A stretch of 64,000 nucleotides of DNA from Takashimella koratensis (lineage: Eukaryota; Basidiomycota; Tremellomycetes; Trichosporonales; Tetragoniomycetaceae). The position numbers and the translations under genes were made by a program. This document shows positions 46,558-57,950 of this stretch, piece after piece (the stretch's first letter is position 1; the number at the start of each line of letters is the position of its first letter). The notes below the pieces were generated by a model. It did not search any database and was not told the origin of the DNA. It worked only from the letters and a program-made list of their open reading frames with translations. The stretch spans positions 1,223,315 through 1,287,314 of the forward strand of contig BCKT01000004.1 of assembly GCA_003116875.1 (NCBI GenBank). The letters run 5' to 3'.

Positions 46558-47923
46558 ATGACTACCGAGACCAACGCCCCCGCTACGGCCCCTGCACCTG
46601 CCCCCGCCCCCGCCGACCCGCGTAGACAGTACAAGCCCCACCCCACCCCAACGCCGTTCAGCGAGCACGTGTATGCCGTGAAGGACGGGAAAGAACTCTT
46701 GTTGCGTGTATGGCCCTCGGCGGAGGCTAAAGAAGGGTCGCCGTGGATCCTCTGGGCGCACGGAGGCGGGTGGACCTTTGGTGAGTTTGGAAACTTGCGC
46801 TAGCTCGTGCTTGTCGCTTGCCTTTGCCCTTCTGCAATGTTCTTCTATGTTGAAGGCAGTCTGCAGACCACGCAGCCACCCCATACCCCTCAACATTCTC
46901 CCACTCGTACTAACACCACCTCACCGATCTAGGCGCACACGTCCGTCCCAATCCCTGGATCATCCCTTCCTTCCGACACCGAGGTTACCACATTGTCTCC
47001 TGGGCTTACCGATACACCCCTCACGTTGGGATCTCGGAGATCATTGAAGACGGTATCGACGCGTACGCTTGGGCTCGCCATCACCTCCCTTCCTTGGTCA
47101 ACGGTCTCGTTGATGTGGACCGGTCAATCGTCGGTGGTCAGTCGGCAGGCGGGAACATTGCGACTCTCCTCGGTCACAAACTATCCCCATCGCCCAAAGC
47201 TATCATCGATGTCTATGGTCCCGTGGATTTCACAGATCCTCACTTCATCACGCCAACACCGGAGAAGGAATTCAAATCGTTTGAGAACCGGTACACCCAG
47301 TCCGAGGTGGAAATCGGGGTCGCAGATCGAACCGTCGCCTCTGCGCTCTCGATCGCTCCCGGTCCACACGAGGTAGAGAACGTGGCCATCGAAGACGTTA
47401 GAGAAAGCTGGGTCATGCCTGATATCGCATACACCGACGAGATTTACTTCCACGCCGACGTGATGAGGTACATGGGCGCTAAAGGGATGCTCATTCGTAC
47501 ACTCCTCCGTGCGGAACGGTTCGAGAAAGAAGAAGACCTCATTGAATACGCCAAGAAATGGTCCCCGCTTTACTTACTAGATGAGGAGAAAGGGGACAAA
47601 GCGTATCCCCCAACTTGGATCCTCCATGGTGAGGAGGATGCAAGTGTACCCATTGCACAGGCAAGGGCGTTTGAGAAGAAGTTGAGAGAGTTGGGAGTCC
47701 CGGTGGGCACGAGTTATGAGCACGGAGAGCATCTTCATGATTTCAAGTACACGGTAAGTTGCGAATGGCGGCTGCTCAGATCCTGCCTCTTGTTTCCTCT
47801 CTAGCCTACATGACTACCCCTACAAGACACGCCGGCTGACACAGACAGGGGCCCGACGTTCCGGGATGGAACGAGAACATTGTCCCCGCCGTCGAGTTCC
47901 TCGACAAGCACGCCAGGGCCTAA
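46558..47923 (+). CDS. Alpha/beta hydrolase of the HSL/esterase type
   Basis: Three exons (46558-46780, 46933-47753, 47849-47923) give about 372 aa. An Ala/Pro repeat opens the protein. HGGGW (oxyanion-hole motif of the hormone-sensitive-lipase family) is followed by the nucleophile elbow GGQSAGGN (G-x-S-x-G-G), the acid in HGEEDASVP and the His in EHGEHLHDF. Length and layout fit fungal HSL-like esterases and steroid or lactone hydrolases. It has no signal peptide, so it is probably cytosolic. An insertion of about 90 residues between nucleophile and acid (FITPTPEKEF to LLDEEKG) forms the cap. Substrate cannot be told. Confidence 0.9.
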
Positions 47924-48440
47924 CCCCAGACTGCTCTCACCCGTCCCCTTGTCCGCGGCCTTGTAGCTTCATGACGCGTGACGTACTCTTCCATCGCCCA
48001 GGCCCAAAGTAGACATGACTCAAGGAGATGTAGGCAGAACAATCATGCATTACCTCTGCAAAGTCATATATATGTCCACACAGGTCAGGTCAGAGCAGTG
48101 AAAGACTTTACGTACCGAATCTATACTTTACAGCGGTCCTCTCTTTTTTTGGTTACTTAATTTGAACAGGAGCAGAGGCTCTAAACGTATCAAGTCGTCC
48201 CGATCCCCATTCACTCATACTCACACTCACACTTATAACTCATACTCACACTCAACCCTTCCCCTCTAGCTTCGTACCATCTGTATCAAGCCAGGATGAA
48301 AATCCACACCGAATAGACAAAAAAAAAAAACCCCACGACAGCGAGAATACAAACCGTCACCTCTCGCCCCACACTCCTCATATCCACCGCTCGACAGCTC
48401 CACCTCTCAGCCTCAACCTCAGCCTCACCTTACTCACTCC
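47924..48440. other. Convergent intergenic region with simple repeats
   Basis: 517 bp between convergent 3' ends. ACTCATACTCACACTC occurs twice (about 48212 and 48237), and an A12 run lies at about 48320. No gene was seen. Confidence 0.5.
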
Positions 48441-51400
48441 TTAGTCGTCCCCATCCACCATCTCAAACTGCGACCCTCCGCTCTCTGCCAGGTTATACGC
48501 CGCGAACGCATTCAACCCGCCGTCTCCATCCCCTTTCTTTCCTTGATTAGGGTAGGATGCTGCCCCGAACGGGTTCATATCCGTCGCGATCCCTGCCGCT
48601 GCCGCCGACTGCGATCCGAAGTTTTGGTATGTCGGGTACCCAGGTCCCGGTCGGACTGCTGCCGACTGTGGGTTGTTACTCATCATTGCGCCTCGGAGAT
48701 CTTGGGTGAGGAACGGAAGGTAGACGTTCTTTTCACTTCCGTTGTTGTTGTTGTTGTTGGCGCTGATGCTGTTTGTGTCGTCTTTGGTGTTCGGCGGTGT
48801 CCAGCCAGGCGCGGCCTCGCCCGTGTTCAGTCCCGCCATCGCAGACGGCGATGGGTTGCCCGTCGTGCTGAACGAACTACGAGCGCGATTTGCGTCCCCC
48901 GTAGAAGGGTAAGACGAGCTATCGGGAGTCGAGCCGTTCCCGAATGGTGAGGGGCCCGCGGATGATTCCGAGTTCGCGTGAGGGCGTTGAGAAGTGCTGC
49001 CTTGGCTGCCTGAGAAGGAGGTGGACGAGTTGGTGGGCGGGTTGCGTTCCCAGCTCTGACCAGCCATACTACGCCAGTACCCTCGCTTGACGTTGAGTGC
49101 CGACCTGTAACCACGGGTTTAGCAAATAACTAACTACAAGCGCTTATTCAAGAATGAAGCTGATCAGCGGCCCCACTTACAAGACGCATTTGCCAAAGTG
49201 CGAAGTGGGAGTGAGTTCCGGCGCTCCTGGTCGAGGGTGTTCCGGGAAGTGCGCCTGCAACTTCTCGTAAGTCGGGTTCGACGCTCGATCCAAGAAATAC
49301 TCGACGAGCTGGGAATGGTGGTGACCGATCTTGAACCTCAATCCAAACTGAGACAATGCCATTCTCGCGACTTCGATATCCGATCTGTGCGCTTCGGCCT
49401 GCTGCATGTCCCCAATATTCCTTGCGTGAATGTAAAAGAGCAAGATGGTTCGAGCGGCAGTCACGAGTGTGACCGAAGACGAGGAGTGCATGATAGATTG
49501 CAAGTTGGTCGGACCTTCGTTCATCACCCCCGCAAGCTGCTGGATGGTTCCGATGATCGCCTGGGCGGCGCCGAGGATTCGACGCGCAGGCTGGTCGTTG
49601 GCGTCTGTCACGTCCGCGAAGGGTTCGTACAAGCAGATGATGGCGGCCTGCGGGATCAGGTGCGCGCTGATCAAGTCGACATCGAGACGTTTCCTGTTGT
49701 TCAGGCGAGTCGGGTCCCTCAAACTCGGTGGGAAGCTCATCCTGGGATCGTTAAAAAGCGAATCTCCAAAACGCTCAAAGTGGCACTCACTGAAGACAAG
49801 CAATGGCATTGGCCAACTCCCTAAACTCAGGCTTCTGCATTCCGTCCAAATCGTCATTGTCCCTCATCCTGCGATTCTTCCACCGCCTCACAAACCTGTT
49901 CACCCTGTTCAAGATGATGGTCGCTTTCAGGGTGAGGACAAACGGATCGACCACAGGGTGTTTGATCCAGAAATCAATCGAGTCGAGGTCTTGTGGGTTG
50001 GGTTCCATGTTCTCGAGACCCAGTTCAAAGTCCTTGGCGGAGACGGGGAGTTGGATGGTGAGTTCCTCCAGAGCCATGGAGGTTCCCCACCCAGAGGCAG
50101 CGGATGCGATCGAGTCGTGGTACAGCGCCATCCAGACGACCGCGCGGCGCTCTTCACGCTCAAGCGCGTCGACAGCGGGAGGCAGCATGACGGATTTGAG
50201 CGAGAGTTCGGCGGAACGGACGTTGAGACCGAGAGGAAGGATCATACGAGCCACGAGACCGCAGTAGGCCCAGCACTCGAGCATACGTGTGTCGTCGATG
50301 AACACTCGGCTCAAAATGATCTGGGATTGTTAGGGGAACACATTTCAATTTGGATGAATTGGAGACAAGTGCCACTCACCATTGCGCGGACGACGTCGAA
50401 GAGGCGGTTACCGGTGTTAAGACCCTCGGCGACGGCATCTTTCCCATGAGCAGCCTGCCTCATTCCAAAGCTCATCGGACCCGTCGGTAAGCCCCTACTA
50501 TCGTTAAGGTCCTTGGCTGAGATCCGCGTGCTCCCTTGGTATATCGAGGGATCGCACCACGCTGCCGCACATGCGCAGATGGCATGGATGAGTGCCGGGT
50601 GTGGGAAGTTGGAGTGCGTCGGCGGTAGAGCAAGTCGAGCGAGGAAACGTGGGCGGTGTAGGAGTCGCGGCATGTTGGGCACTTGGTCGAAGAAGGACTC
50701 GACACTGAGTTTCTGTGAGCGGAGGTCATGAGGGAGAGATAGGTGTGAACTTACAGAGCTGTAACGATATGGGGCTCGGGGAGGTTGCTGGGCCAGCCGG
50801 GCCAAAAGAGATCCATGAGGATCTGCTGCTGCAGTGCGTCGTCCATCTGGATGTCCGCGAGGGGGTCAATATCCATTTTCGGGTCGGTTGCAATATTGGC
50901 TCCGCCGCCAGCCGAGACGCCACCGAGGTAAGAAGTTCCCGGGTTCCAACCGGCGAACGTCGCCTCGTTGTTTCCTGGTGCCGCATTGATGGATTCCTGG
51001 AACATGCTGTTGACAGTCTCGACCCCGCGCCATGGACCTTCGTTGAGCTTGCTCGGCTGGAGTCCGTCGGGACCGACCGCCGGCGGCCAGTTGGCAGAAG
51101 GCCCAGATGCAGCAGGGGAGAAGTTGAAGACGTAGCCTGGGGAGAGTACGTTTTGCTCCGGAGGCGACGAATCGGATGTGGCGCCCGAGGCAGAGAGGCC
51201 ATGGTGGCTCGAAGGGCGAGACTCGACGTTGGAGGTCGAGCTGGAAGCGCCCGCACCCATCGACGACTGGCTCTTGCCGTTGCCTCCCGAGGACGCCGAT
51301 GACGACAGGGCCGGGTCCGTGGGGCGGGGCGACTCGACGAAATTGAACAGGGGGGTGAGGCCCGTCGGCTCACTCCGGTCGTTCGAACTCCACGTGGCGG

Positions 51401-52279
51401 CTAGGCTCCCCAGACTGCCCATGAGAGTCGGCGCACCCGCGCCCGCACGCATCCCAGGGACGATATCGGGGACAGCGAACATGGAGCCGCTAGATGCGCC
51501 GCCGCCGGAGGACGAGCTGACGCGGGCCGAGGCGGCGGAAGAGAGCATCTCGAGGAACGCGGTGGGTGAGTCAGCGGTCTCGGGAGCAGCAAAGGGGCCA
51601 GAGGGTTCTGGGTCGGAAACGAGGTTCTTCCGAGCCAGCATCTGCTCGAGTTCCTCTGCAGCAGAAATCAGTGATGAGTCAGGTGAGAACGGGGCCCGAA
51701 AGGTCTCGTGGCGTGGCGACAATGCACTGCCACGATGAACTTTGGGTTGGAAAGCCACTTACCAACTCGTTTAGCCAGGCGGTCCTTTTCACTGTCTAGC
51801 GAGTCATCCTTCCGCCTACGCTGGGACGTCGCCTTGCGCTTCTTCTTCTTTGCGTCGTCGTCGTCGTCCCCTGCTCCCGTGGACCCGGGGGATCCCGGTC
51901 CATTCGATTCGTCTGCGTTATCGCCGCCGTTCACCGAGCCAGACCCTCGAGGTGCAGCTGCAGGCGGGTCGGCGGGCTTATCTATCGCGTCATCGTACTC
52001 GCACGACAGGACGGGGTTGCTCTTGGGTGACGTGCGGAGGAGATGGCGGTAGGATCGGATACAAGTCGAGCAGTGAGGTCGAGTGGCATCGCATTTGAGT
52101 TTACGTCGACGACATGCGAGACAGGCTTGATTGCGGCGGAGAACACCGGCAATGTCGTTGGCGGCGGCAGTGGCAGCTGCGTTGGATGCGGATGGTTGAG
52201 GAGGGGGAGGAGCGGTCTCGACGTGGATGATGGTCTGGGCGTTGGGAGGGTGCGAGATGTTCATCCTGGATGGATCCAT
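48441..52279 (-). CDS. Zn2Cys6 transcription factor with fungal-specific TF domain
   Basis: Six exons (52279-51763, 51655-50755, 50704-50380, 50320-49791, 49741-49181, 49104-48441) give about 1,165 aa. Residues 50-100 carry the zinc cluster RNQACLACRRRKLKCD, then CSTC and, after an unusually long loop of 19 residues, a final CEYD. A Lys/Arg-rich patch (AKKKKRKATSQRRRKD) is a likely nuclear signal and is followed by a short coiled coil (EKDRLAKRVEELEQML), as expected for dimerisation. The middle homology region begins FFDQVPNMPRLLHRPRFL and continues through WCDPSIY and RMLECWAYCGLVARMI. The C-terminus is Ser/Gly/Asn/Pro-rich (activation-type) and ends in an acidic patch. The target pathway is unknown. 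The exon 3 acceptor was set at 50705 to keep frame. Confidence 0.9.
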
Positions 52280-53049
52280 GGTGGGCGAGAGCCGAGAGGC
52301 GAGAGCGGAGGGGTGATGCCGAGGTCAATGGTGGGAGATGGCCCCTGGATGGATGAGTGAGTGGATGCGCTGCTGGCTATCTTGGCTATCTGAGGATGGA
52401 GGATGGAGGGGGAGGTAGGAACCAACAATCAATGGATAGGTGGATGAATGGATGACTGGATGATTGGATGATGACGGATGAGAGATGACAAGATGACTAC
52501 AACGACGAGTCAGCGAGCATGCCGAGGTTCAGAGACATACACACACCAAAGGACTCTTGTGTGTGTGTGTGTGTGAATCGATTGGGTGGTGGTCGATAGA
52601 GACCGCCAGGGGAGGGAGCCTCGGGCATGCCGGCGTAAAAGTAAAAATATTGGTCACGGATGCCCGAGGCGGAAGGTGTGGAGGGCAGGCGGGACGGGAC
52701 GGACCCAGGCGGATCCAGGCGGACCCAGGAGGGACCGTTTGGTGGAGCCCCTGTCCGCCGGTCATCGGAGCGTCGTGCGTCTGAGCCATTTTCACAAACC
52801 TCTGTCTAGGTGGTCACGGTTACATACATGCTACAGACATCAATATCACAACTAGCTATGCTCATGCTCATGTTCATGGTCTTCAACCCTATCCACCTTC
52901 TCGACGTATCGACAACTTGTCGTGTCTCTCTGCTACGAATATATTCCCTTTCCATCGACATGAGGGCCAAGCAACTGTCCATCTTCTTCTTCGAATTTCC
53001 CTCTCTCATCAAGTACTCATCAACTATCATGCACTATCCTATGCTCGCT
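52280..53049. other. Upstream region of the Zn2Cys6 gene with simple repeats
   Basis: 770 bp. It contains GGATGGATGA-type words (52380-52490) and a TG dinucleotide run (52559-52575). The rest shows no convincing gene. It also contains the 3' flank of the secreted protein gene. Confidence 0.5.
52559..52575. repeat. TG dinucleotide microsatellite
   Basis: About 8.5 copies of TG in the 5' region of the transcription factor gene. Confidence 0.9.
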
Positions 53050-53634
53050 CTACGTGAGGGTAATGTTCTGCTTGAAGTAGTTGATCCCTGTCTCGCCGGA
53101 TGCCTGGGAAGAGTGGTCAACCAAGCTGAAGGGGAGGACGAGGTCACGACGAGGGGGCAAGGTCGGGGTGGAAGTACTCACGCCAACGAGGTAAGGGATA
53201 CCAGCGACGAGGGTATAGGTCCCCGTTGTCAACTTGGGAAGGGGAACGGTGAATGTGCCGTTTCCATCGGTCTGAGGGAACTCGGGCTCGTTGCTGTATC
53301 CGTCAGCCACGTTCTTCGATTGTCTCTTCGTTCAACCACTCAATCACCCAACCACAACGACGAGTCCCACTCGATCTCAACCAACCGAAACCGTCAAACC
53401 GTGCTGCACTCACTACAAGTTATCATAAGAGACCAACTCCCCTTCGCAGGAAGTGCAGTTCAACGTCGTCAAGCCCCAGATGGCGCCGAAATCGTTCCAG
53501 TTCTGGATATACGACTCGGTATAGAGCACAGCGGTGATGTTGGAGCCTGCCGGGGCGGTGGTTGGAGCGGACATGTTGACGACGCGCGCGAGGGCGGCGG
53601 TGGCGAGGAGTGGGAGGGCGAGGAAGGCGAGCAT
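53050..53634 (-). CDS. Small secreted protein, NIS1-like
   Basis: Three exons (53634-53414, 53293-53182, 53103-53050) give about 128 aa. A strong signal peptide (MLAFLALPLLATAALA) is followed by a beta-rich domain with AVLYTESYIQNWNDFGAIWG, matching the start of the NIS1 fold known from plant-associated fungi, then TTGTYTLVAGIPYL and a final strand (NYFKQNITLT). A C-x2-C pair (NCTSCEG) and two N-glycosylation sequons (NIT, NCT) are visible. NIS1 proteins of Colletotrichum and Magnaporthe are secreted effectors; similar folds are common in saprobes and yeasts, so a host-directed role should not be assumed. The last intron was placed at GGC|GTGAGT...CCCAG because the nearer acceptor gives a stop. 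Confidence 0.7.
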
Positions 53635-53635
53635 G

Positions 53636-53745
53636 GTGGGTGGTGGGTGGTGGGTGGTGGTGGTGTGGTGTGCTGGTGGGTGGTGGTGTTGGTGGTGGTG
53701 GTGGTGGTGGTAGGCGTTGTGGTGAGGTGCGGTGGAAGTGGTGGT
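53636..53745. repeat. GTGG/GGT microsatellite upstream of the secreted protein
   Basis: About 110 bp of GTGGTGG-type repeat directly upstream of the ATG at 53634. On the gene strand it reads CACCACCA, forming a C/A-rich leader. Confidence 0.85.
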
Positions 53746-54483
53746 GAGGTGGAGAACGAAGGATGGGGATGCACAAGCTTGGGTGGTGGGGTTATAAACC
53801 AACCAAGCGGCATCCCATTGCATCAGAGTCTAGTCATGATGAATGGCGATGACATGCCTCGCCCCGCCGCACCCTCCGCTCTTCTCACCCTCCTTTGACC
53901 ACTCATCCTCCCTTCACTGCTCTTGCCCCGCCCCACACGACTAGTCCACGTCTCACACCGCCGACTCGGACTCACAGCCGCGCGACCACCCAACCACCCC
54001 CACCAGGGTAGACATACTGTGGGCTCAGGTAGGCGTTGAGTGGATCGGAAGCGAGACAGCGAGACAGCGAGGCAGGGTTTCGGAAGGCTGTTGTAAAGGG
54101 TCCGGACGATCACGCGGGCGGGTGGAATCCTCAACCCCCGGAACCCTAAGCCGGACCGGTGACCCTCTCTCTACCCTCTATGACAGCGCACACGTCGATC
54201 AGTGCTAGTCGAGGTGCGGTGTATTGCATCCATAGAAACCAGACCAGAGAACAACCTCTGTATTGGATTGAGATCACTAGACCAAGGGACGGTCATCGTT
54301 GTCGTCATCGGTGGAGCCAAAGGGATCTGCGTGAAGGCAACTGTATTGATCTTGGTCCTCGGTACCATGTGCCACATAACCATCATTTGCACAGCATTCG
54401 ATTTCGGCTGGATCAACGCTTGTCACAATGTACAGATGCATGCAGTCGTATCCCAGACCGAAACTCAACCCTACCAATCCCGG
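53746..54483. promoter_or_regulatory. Region upstream of the secreted protein gene
   Basis: The stretch reaches the 3' end of PUF6. GAGACAGCGAGACAGCGAGGCAG (about 54053-54075) is a short direct repeat. TTATAACC on the gene strand (plus GGTTATAA at about 53790) could be a TATA element about 160 bp before the ATG. No gene was recognised. Confidence 0.4.
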
Positions 54484-57307
54484 TCACAACTCCTTCAAAC
54501 GCTCTAGCAAGACATTTGCACCCTTTGCCTCACTCCCTTCCACTGCCTCCTTGACCTCTTCCCCGGCAACGACCTCTTTCGCCTGCTCCCATTCCTCCCC
54601 TCCTGCCTTCTTCAATGCCTCCATCATCTCCAAGACGACAAACGGTACCCCTGCCGCCAATCGTCTCACATTCGCCTCTCCTCCTGCTTCGTCACTTGAC
54701 ATTGCGCGCCAAGCCGCACAGCTAAACGCGGGACCCAGAGTCGAATCGGAGGTGATGATTGATTTAGTCGAAGGTTGGAAGTGACCGCCTTGAAGGAAGG
54801 TCTTGTAGGTTCGAGTAGCGTGAGCTAGGTTGAGAACGTGTGTGGACGGGTCAGAGTCGTCCATCTCTTCGTCTTCGTCCGAGGCGTCGGTGTTTGCAAT
54901 CATCTCGGAGACAAAAGGTGCCGTCAAGGGTGCAGTCAGAGCCTCGATCGCTGCGGTTTTGTCTAAAGGCCAAGTCAGCCAACCGCCACGTCATATACCG
55001 TTGAGACCACACTTACCGCCCTGAGCATGCAGCATGATCTCCTGAACGACAAGCCCAGCTCCGGGATCACGGACCAGCTCCTCGCCTTGTTCCGCCACAA
55101 GCAACAACAGCCCCTCACTCGCTGCCGCCACAATCTCGCGCCTTCGGACTTCGGGGTCTTTCTTGCTCGTTCCCAACTCCCGTGCGGCAGCCGCAGACTC
55201 TGCAAGCGACTTGATTGTACTCGGCATAAGGTGCTTGGTTGACGTAGGGGTAAGGAGGTAGGTCAGGGCTCGACGACCGTTCTTGTCCTTGATCAACTCT
55301 GAAGCGTGGTTGGTAATATCTCCAACAAAGGCCTTGCCAGTGAGCTTGGTGTCGCTGAGAAAGGCGGATTAGCGTGCGTTGGACTGGTTGGGTTGTAGTT
55401 GAGAGAAAGAAAAAGGATAGAGGAAGCGCTCGTGTAGCAATGCAACTCACTCGACACAGTCAAACGCGGTAAAGAGGACGAGCTGGGCGTCACCGTCTTT
55501 GCTCATCGCCTCGACATGTTTCCGCAATGGTTGGAGAATTGTTTTACGGTCCTGGAAGCGTAATGTAAGCCACGCCATTGACTGTCATGACAATGTCGCA
55601 TGAATGTCACCTGATGAAACTCACCTTGGCGGCACCTCGAACGAGAAGCTCGCGAACGACGGCTGACCCATCCTTGGTGTGGACGATCTCTGGCAGACTC
55701 TCTTGTGCCCTGTACGACGTCAGACTTGTAGTTTGCAGCCCTTGCTGTCTATTTGAAATAATGGGGAAAGAACAACTCACGCAACGAGGAGCTCGTGCAT
55801 CTTCTCTGTCGCCTTTTCGGCCGAAAGGAAGCGGTAGATGCAAGTGAGGTACTCGAGAACAAGCCTGTGGAAGATGGACTGTGCGAGAGCTGTCTTCTGC
55901 GTTGCGTTGAACCTGAACCCAAGTCAGCATACTCCAACCACACCTCTGATCTTCCTCCCTAGTCCATCTTTGCTTTCCTTGACACTCACACATCCAGGAC
56001 CGTCTTCTCAACACCTTCCAACACCCTCTCCCTCCCTGTCTCACCCATAGCCTCCAGCGTCGCCTCCAAACCTTTCGGTTCCCCTTCCTTCCCACCGTCA
56101 AAGATCGCTACCTCGCGAGGGTAAAATCCACGGACCAACATCTTCCTCTCTTTCGCTGACGCCCAGAGATCATAGAAATCCGCCAGGGGTCCGATCGCGT
56201 GTGCGTGCGAGAGTAAAGAAGTGAGGTGAGGAGCGAGGTGAGGGATAAGAAGAGGTCGAATGGAAGGACAGTATCGAATAAGTTTAGACATGAGGAATTT
56301 GGAGTATTTGGATTCCATCATGATACGCCATTGAGGTTCAAGTTCCATAGCGACCCCAAGGCGTTCGTCCTTCCCGCCGTACTTGACAATCTGGACGGTA
56401 TCAGCGAGCTAAGCCTTGCCATCTCGACAGAATTCTTCGTCCTTCCACCTCAGCGACAAGATGCCTCCCTTCCATCTACGGCCTAGCACATTCTACTCAC
56501 CGTCTGCAAGATTCTCCCACCCTTGTGTCCTCTCGAGATCTCTCCGACTCGTCCCTTTGCCGCTGCCCACAGCTCCTCGACGGCCTTCTTCCTCTCCTCC
56601 TTCGGCATCTCCGCGCGCCTCGCTACTTCCCAGAGGGGCAGCAACTCCAACAACAGCGTATGCGACGGAAGGAGTGCGGTGCGATGGGGTTGAGCTGCAT
56701 GAAGCGCCGCTCGTTCAGTCTTCGTCATGCGTCCTTTCTTCTCAGGCTCGCCAGCGGTCTCATCTCCTTCGCCTTCCATGGGCACTTCCTCCACTTCGTC
56801 GTCCTCGTCGTCGTCGTCGGAATCAACGGACATGGCATCGTCTTCGCCCCCGCCCATAGTGACAGGTCGTTTCCTACGCGGAGCCCCGTCTTCCCGATCG
56901 GTATCGTTCTTGTATCCCGACCGAGGACCGCCCTTGCCGTTACCAAACGACCCAGACGATCCGCCTCGTCCTCCGCGTCCGCCAAAGCCTCCACGGCCAC
57001 CGCTTCCACCTCGACCTCCAAACCCTCCACGCCCACCTCCACCTCCCCTCCCTCGGCTTCCATCGAACCCACCCCGCCCACCTCCTCGCCCGCCACCACC
57101 ACCCCCCCCACGCCCTCCGCTGAACCCACCACCGCCACGTCCTCCACCGAACCCACCGCGCCCTCCTCCGCCTCCACGGCCCCCACCGCGTCCCCGCTCG
57201 CCGCCTCCGCCGCCGCTGCTTGGTTTAGAGAACTTGTTGGACGAATACGAGTCGCGCGAGTCCGGCGCGGATCGTTTAGACCCCCTGGAAGAATTGTTGG
57301 CCGCCAT
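54484..57307 (-). CDS. PUF6: PUF6/PUM3 (Puf-A) ribosome biogenesis protein
   Basis: Seven exons (57307-56501, 56390-55990, 55912-55781, 55709-55625, 55551-55451, 55354-55017, 54962-54484) give about 780 aa. The N-terminus is a long Gly/Arg-rich RGG region (about residues 25-115), then an acidic block (about 145-175). The body has Pumilio-like repeats (AKGRVGEISRGHKGGRILQT, SKYSKFLMSKLIRYC, TKDGSAVVRELLVRGAAKDR) followed by the CPL domain (KNGRRALTYLLTP). Known role: Puf6/PUM3 is nucleolar, binds structured nucleic acid without the usual sequence specificity of PUF proteins, and helps 60S assembly; yeast Puf6 also represses ASH1 mRNA. The Met at 57307 is preferred over an upstream open frame with no coding character. 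The gene shares a 643-bp promoter with IRE1. Confidence 0.92.
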
Positions 57308-57950
57308 TGCTGGTTCGTTGACAGCGATGATAGACCTGTTGTTGAGTGGTTGTAGGTGTAGGGTGGAGAGGAAGAGACGTGTGGACCGGGGATGGACTGG
57401 ACTGGGTGGTTTACAAAATTTCAGAACCGGGTGGAGAGTGAGGGATCTCCGGAAACAGTGACGAGGTAATGACGTGGGGTTGTTGAGGTGGCAAGTGGTT
57501 CTGGAATGCTCTGCGGTTATGCTTATCACTCGCTTGTCCCGGCCACCGAGTCCTTTGCTGCGATTTCACATTTCACATTTCCATGCTTGCTTCGCTTTTG
57601 GCTTTCCTTTCTCTCGTCCTCTACCTACCCCTTCATCCTCACACCTATCCCTCTCAACTACCTCAACTACCTCGAACCTCGTCTCGCTCCCTCCCGCCGT
57701 TGGCCTTGATCGCTCCACCCACCCCGATTCTCGCGTTCGAGCACGTCGAGACCGAGTCTGAGCGATGCGTGGACGGCTCCCGTTCACTTCGCCTTGACCT
57801 CGCGCCTTCACTCCTACCTACTCGTCTTCTCACCCTTTCGTCCTTTCCCCCTCGCTCGGCTCCTTTCCCCCACACTCCTATCCACCACCACCACCACCAA
57901 TCCACCCGACTTGGACTCTTTGCCCCCGCCCACGCCCTCATCCGCCATCC
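57308..57950. promoter_or_regulatory. Divergent promoter PUF6 / IRE1
   Basis: 643 bp, strongly C/T-rich on the plus strand from 57590 to 57945 with CCACCACCACCACCA at about 57883. No gene was recognised; the ORFs here are low in complexity. Confidence 0.5.

Noticed and set aside
53413..53823. His/Pro/Thr-rich frames across the GTGG microsatellite
   Set aside because: They are translations of the simple repeat; the secreted protein starts after it at 53634.
57310..57529. N-terminal extension of PUF6
   Set aside because: The open frame upstream of the Met at 57307 is CT-rich leader sequence, and PUF6 proteins normally start near this charged, Ser-rich region.
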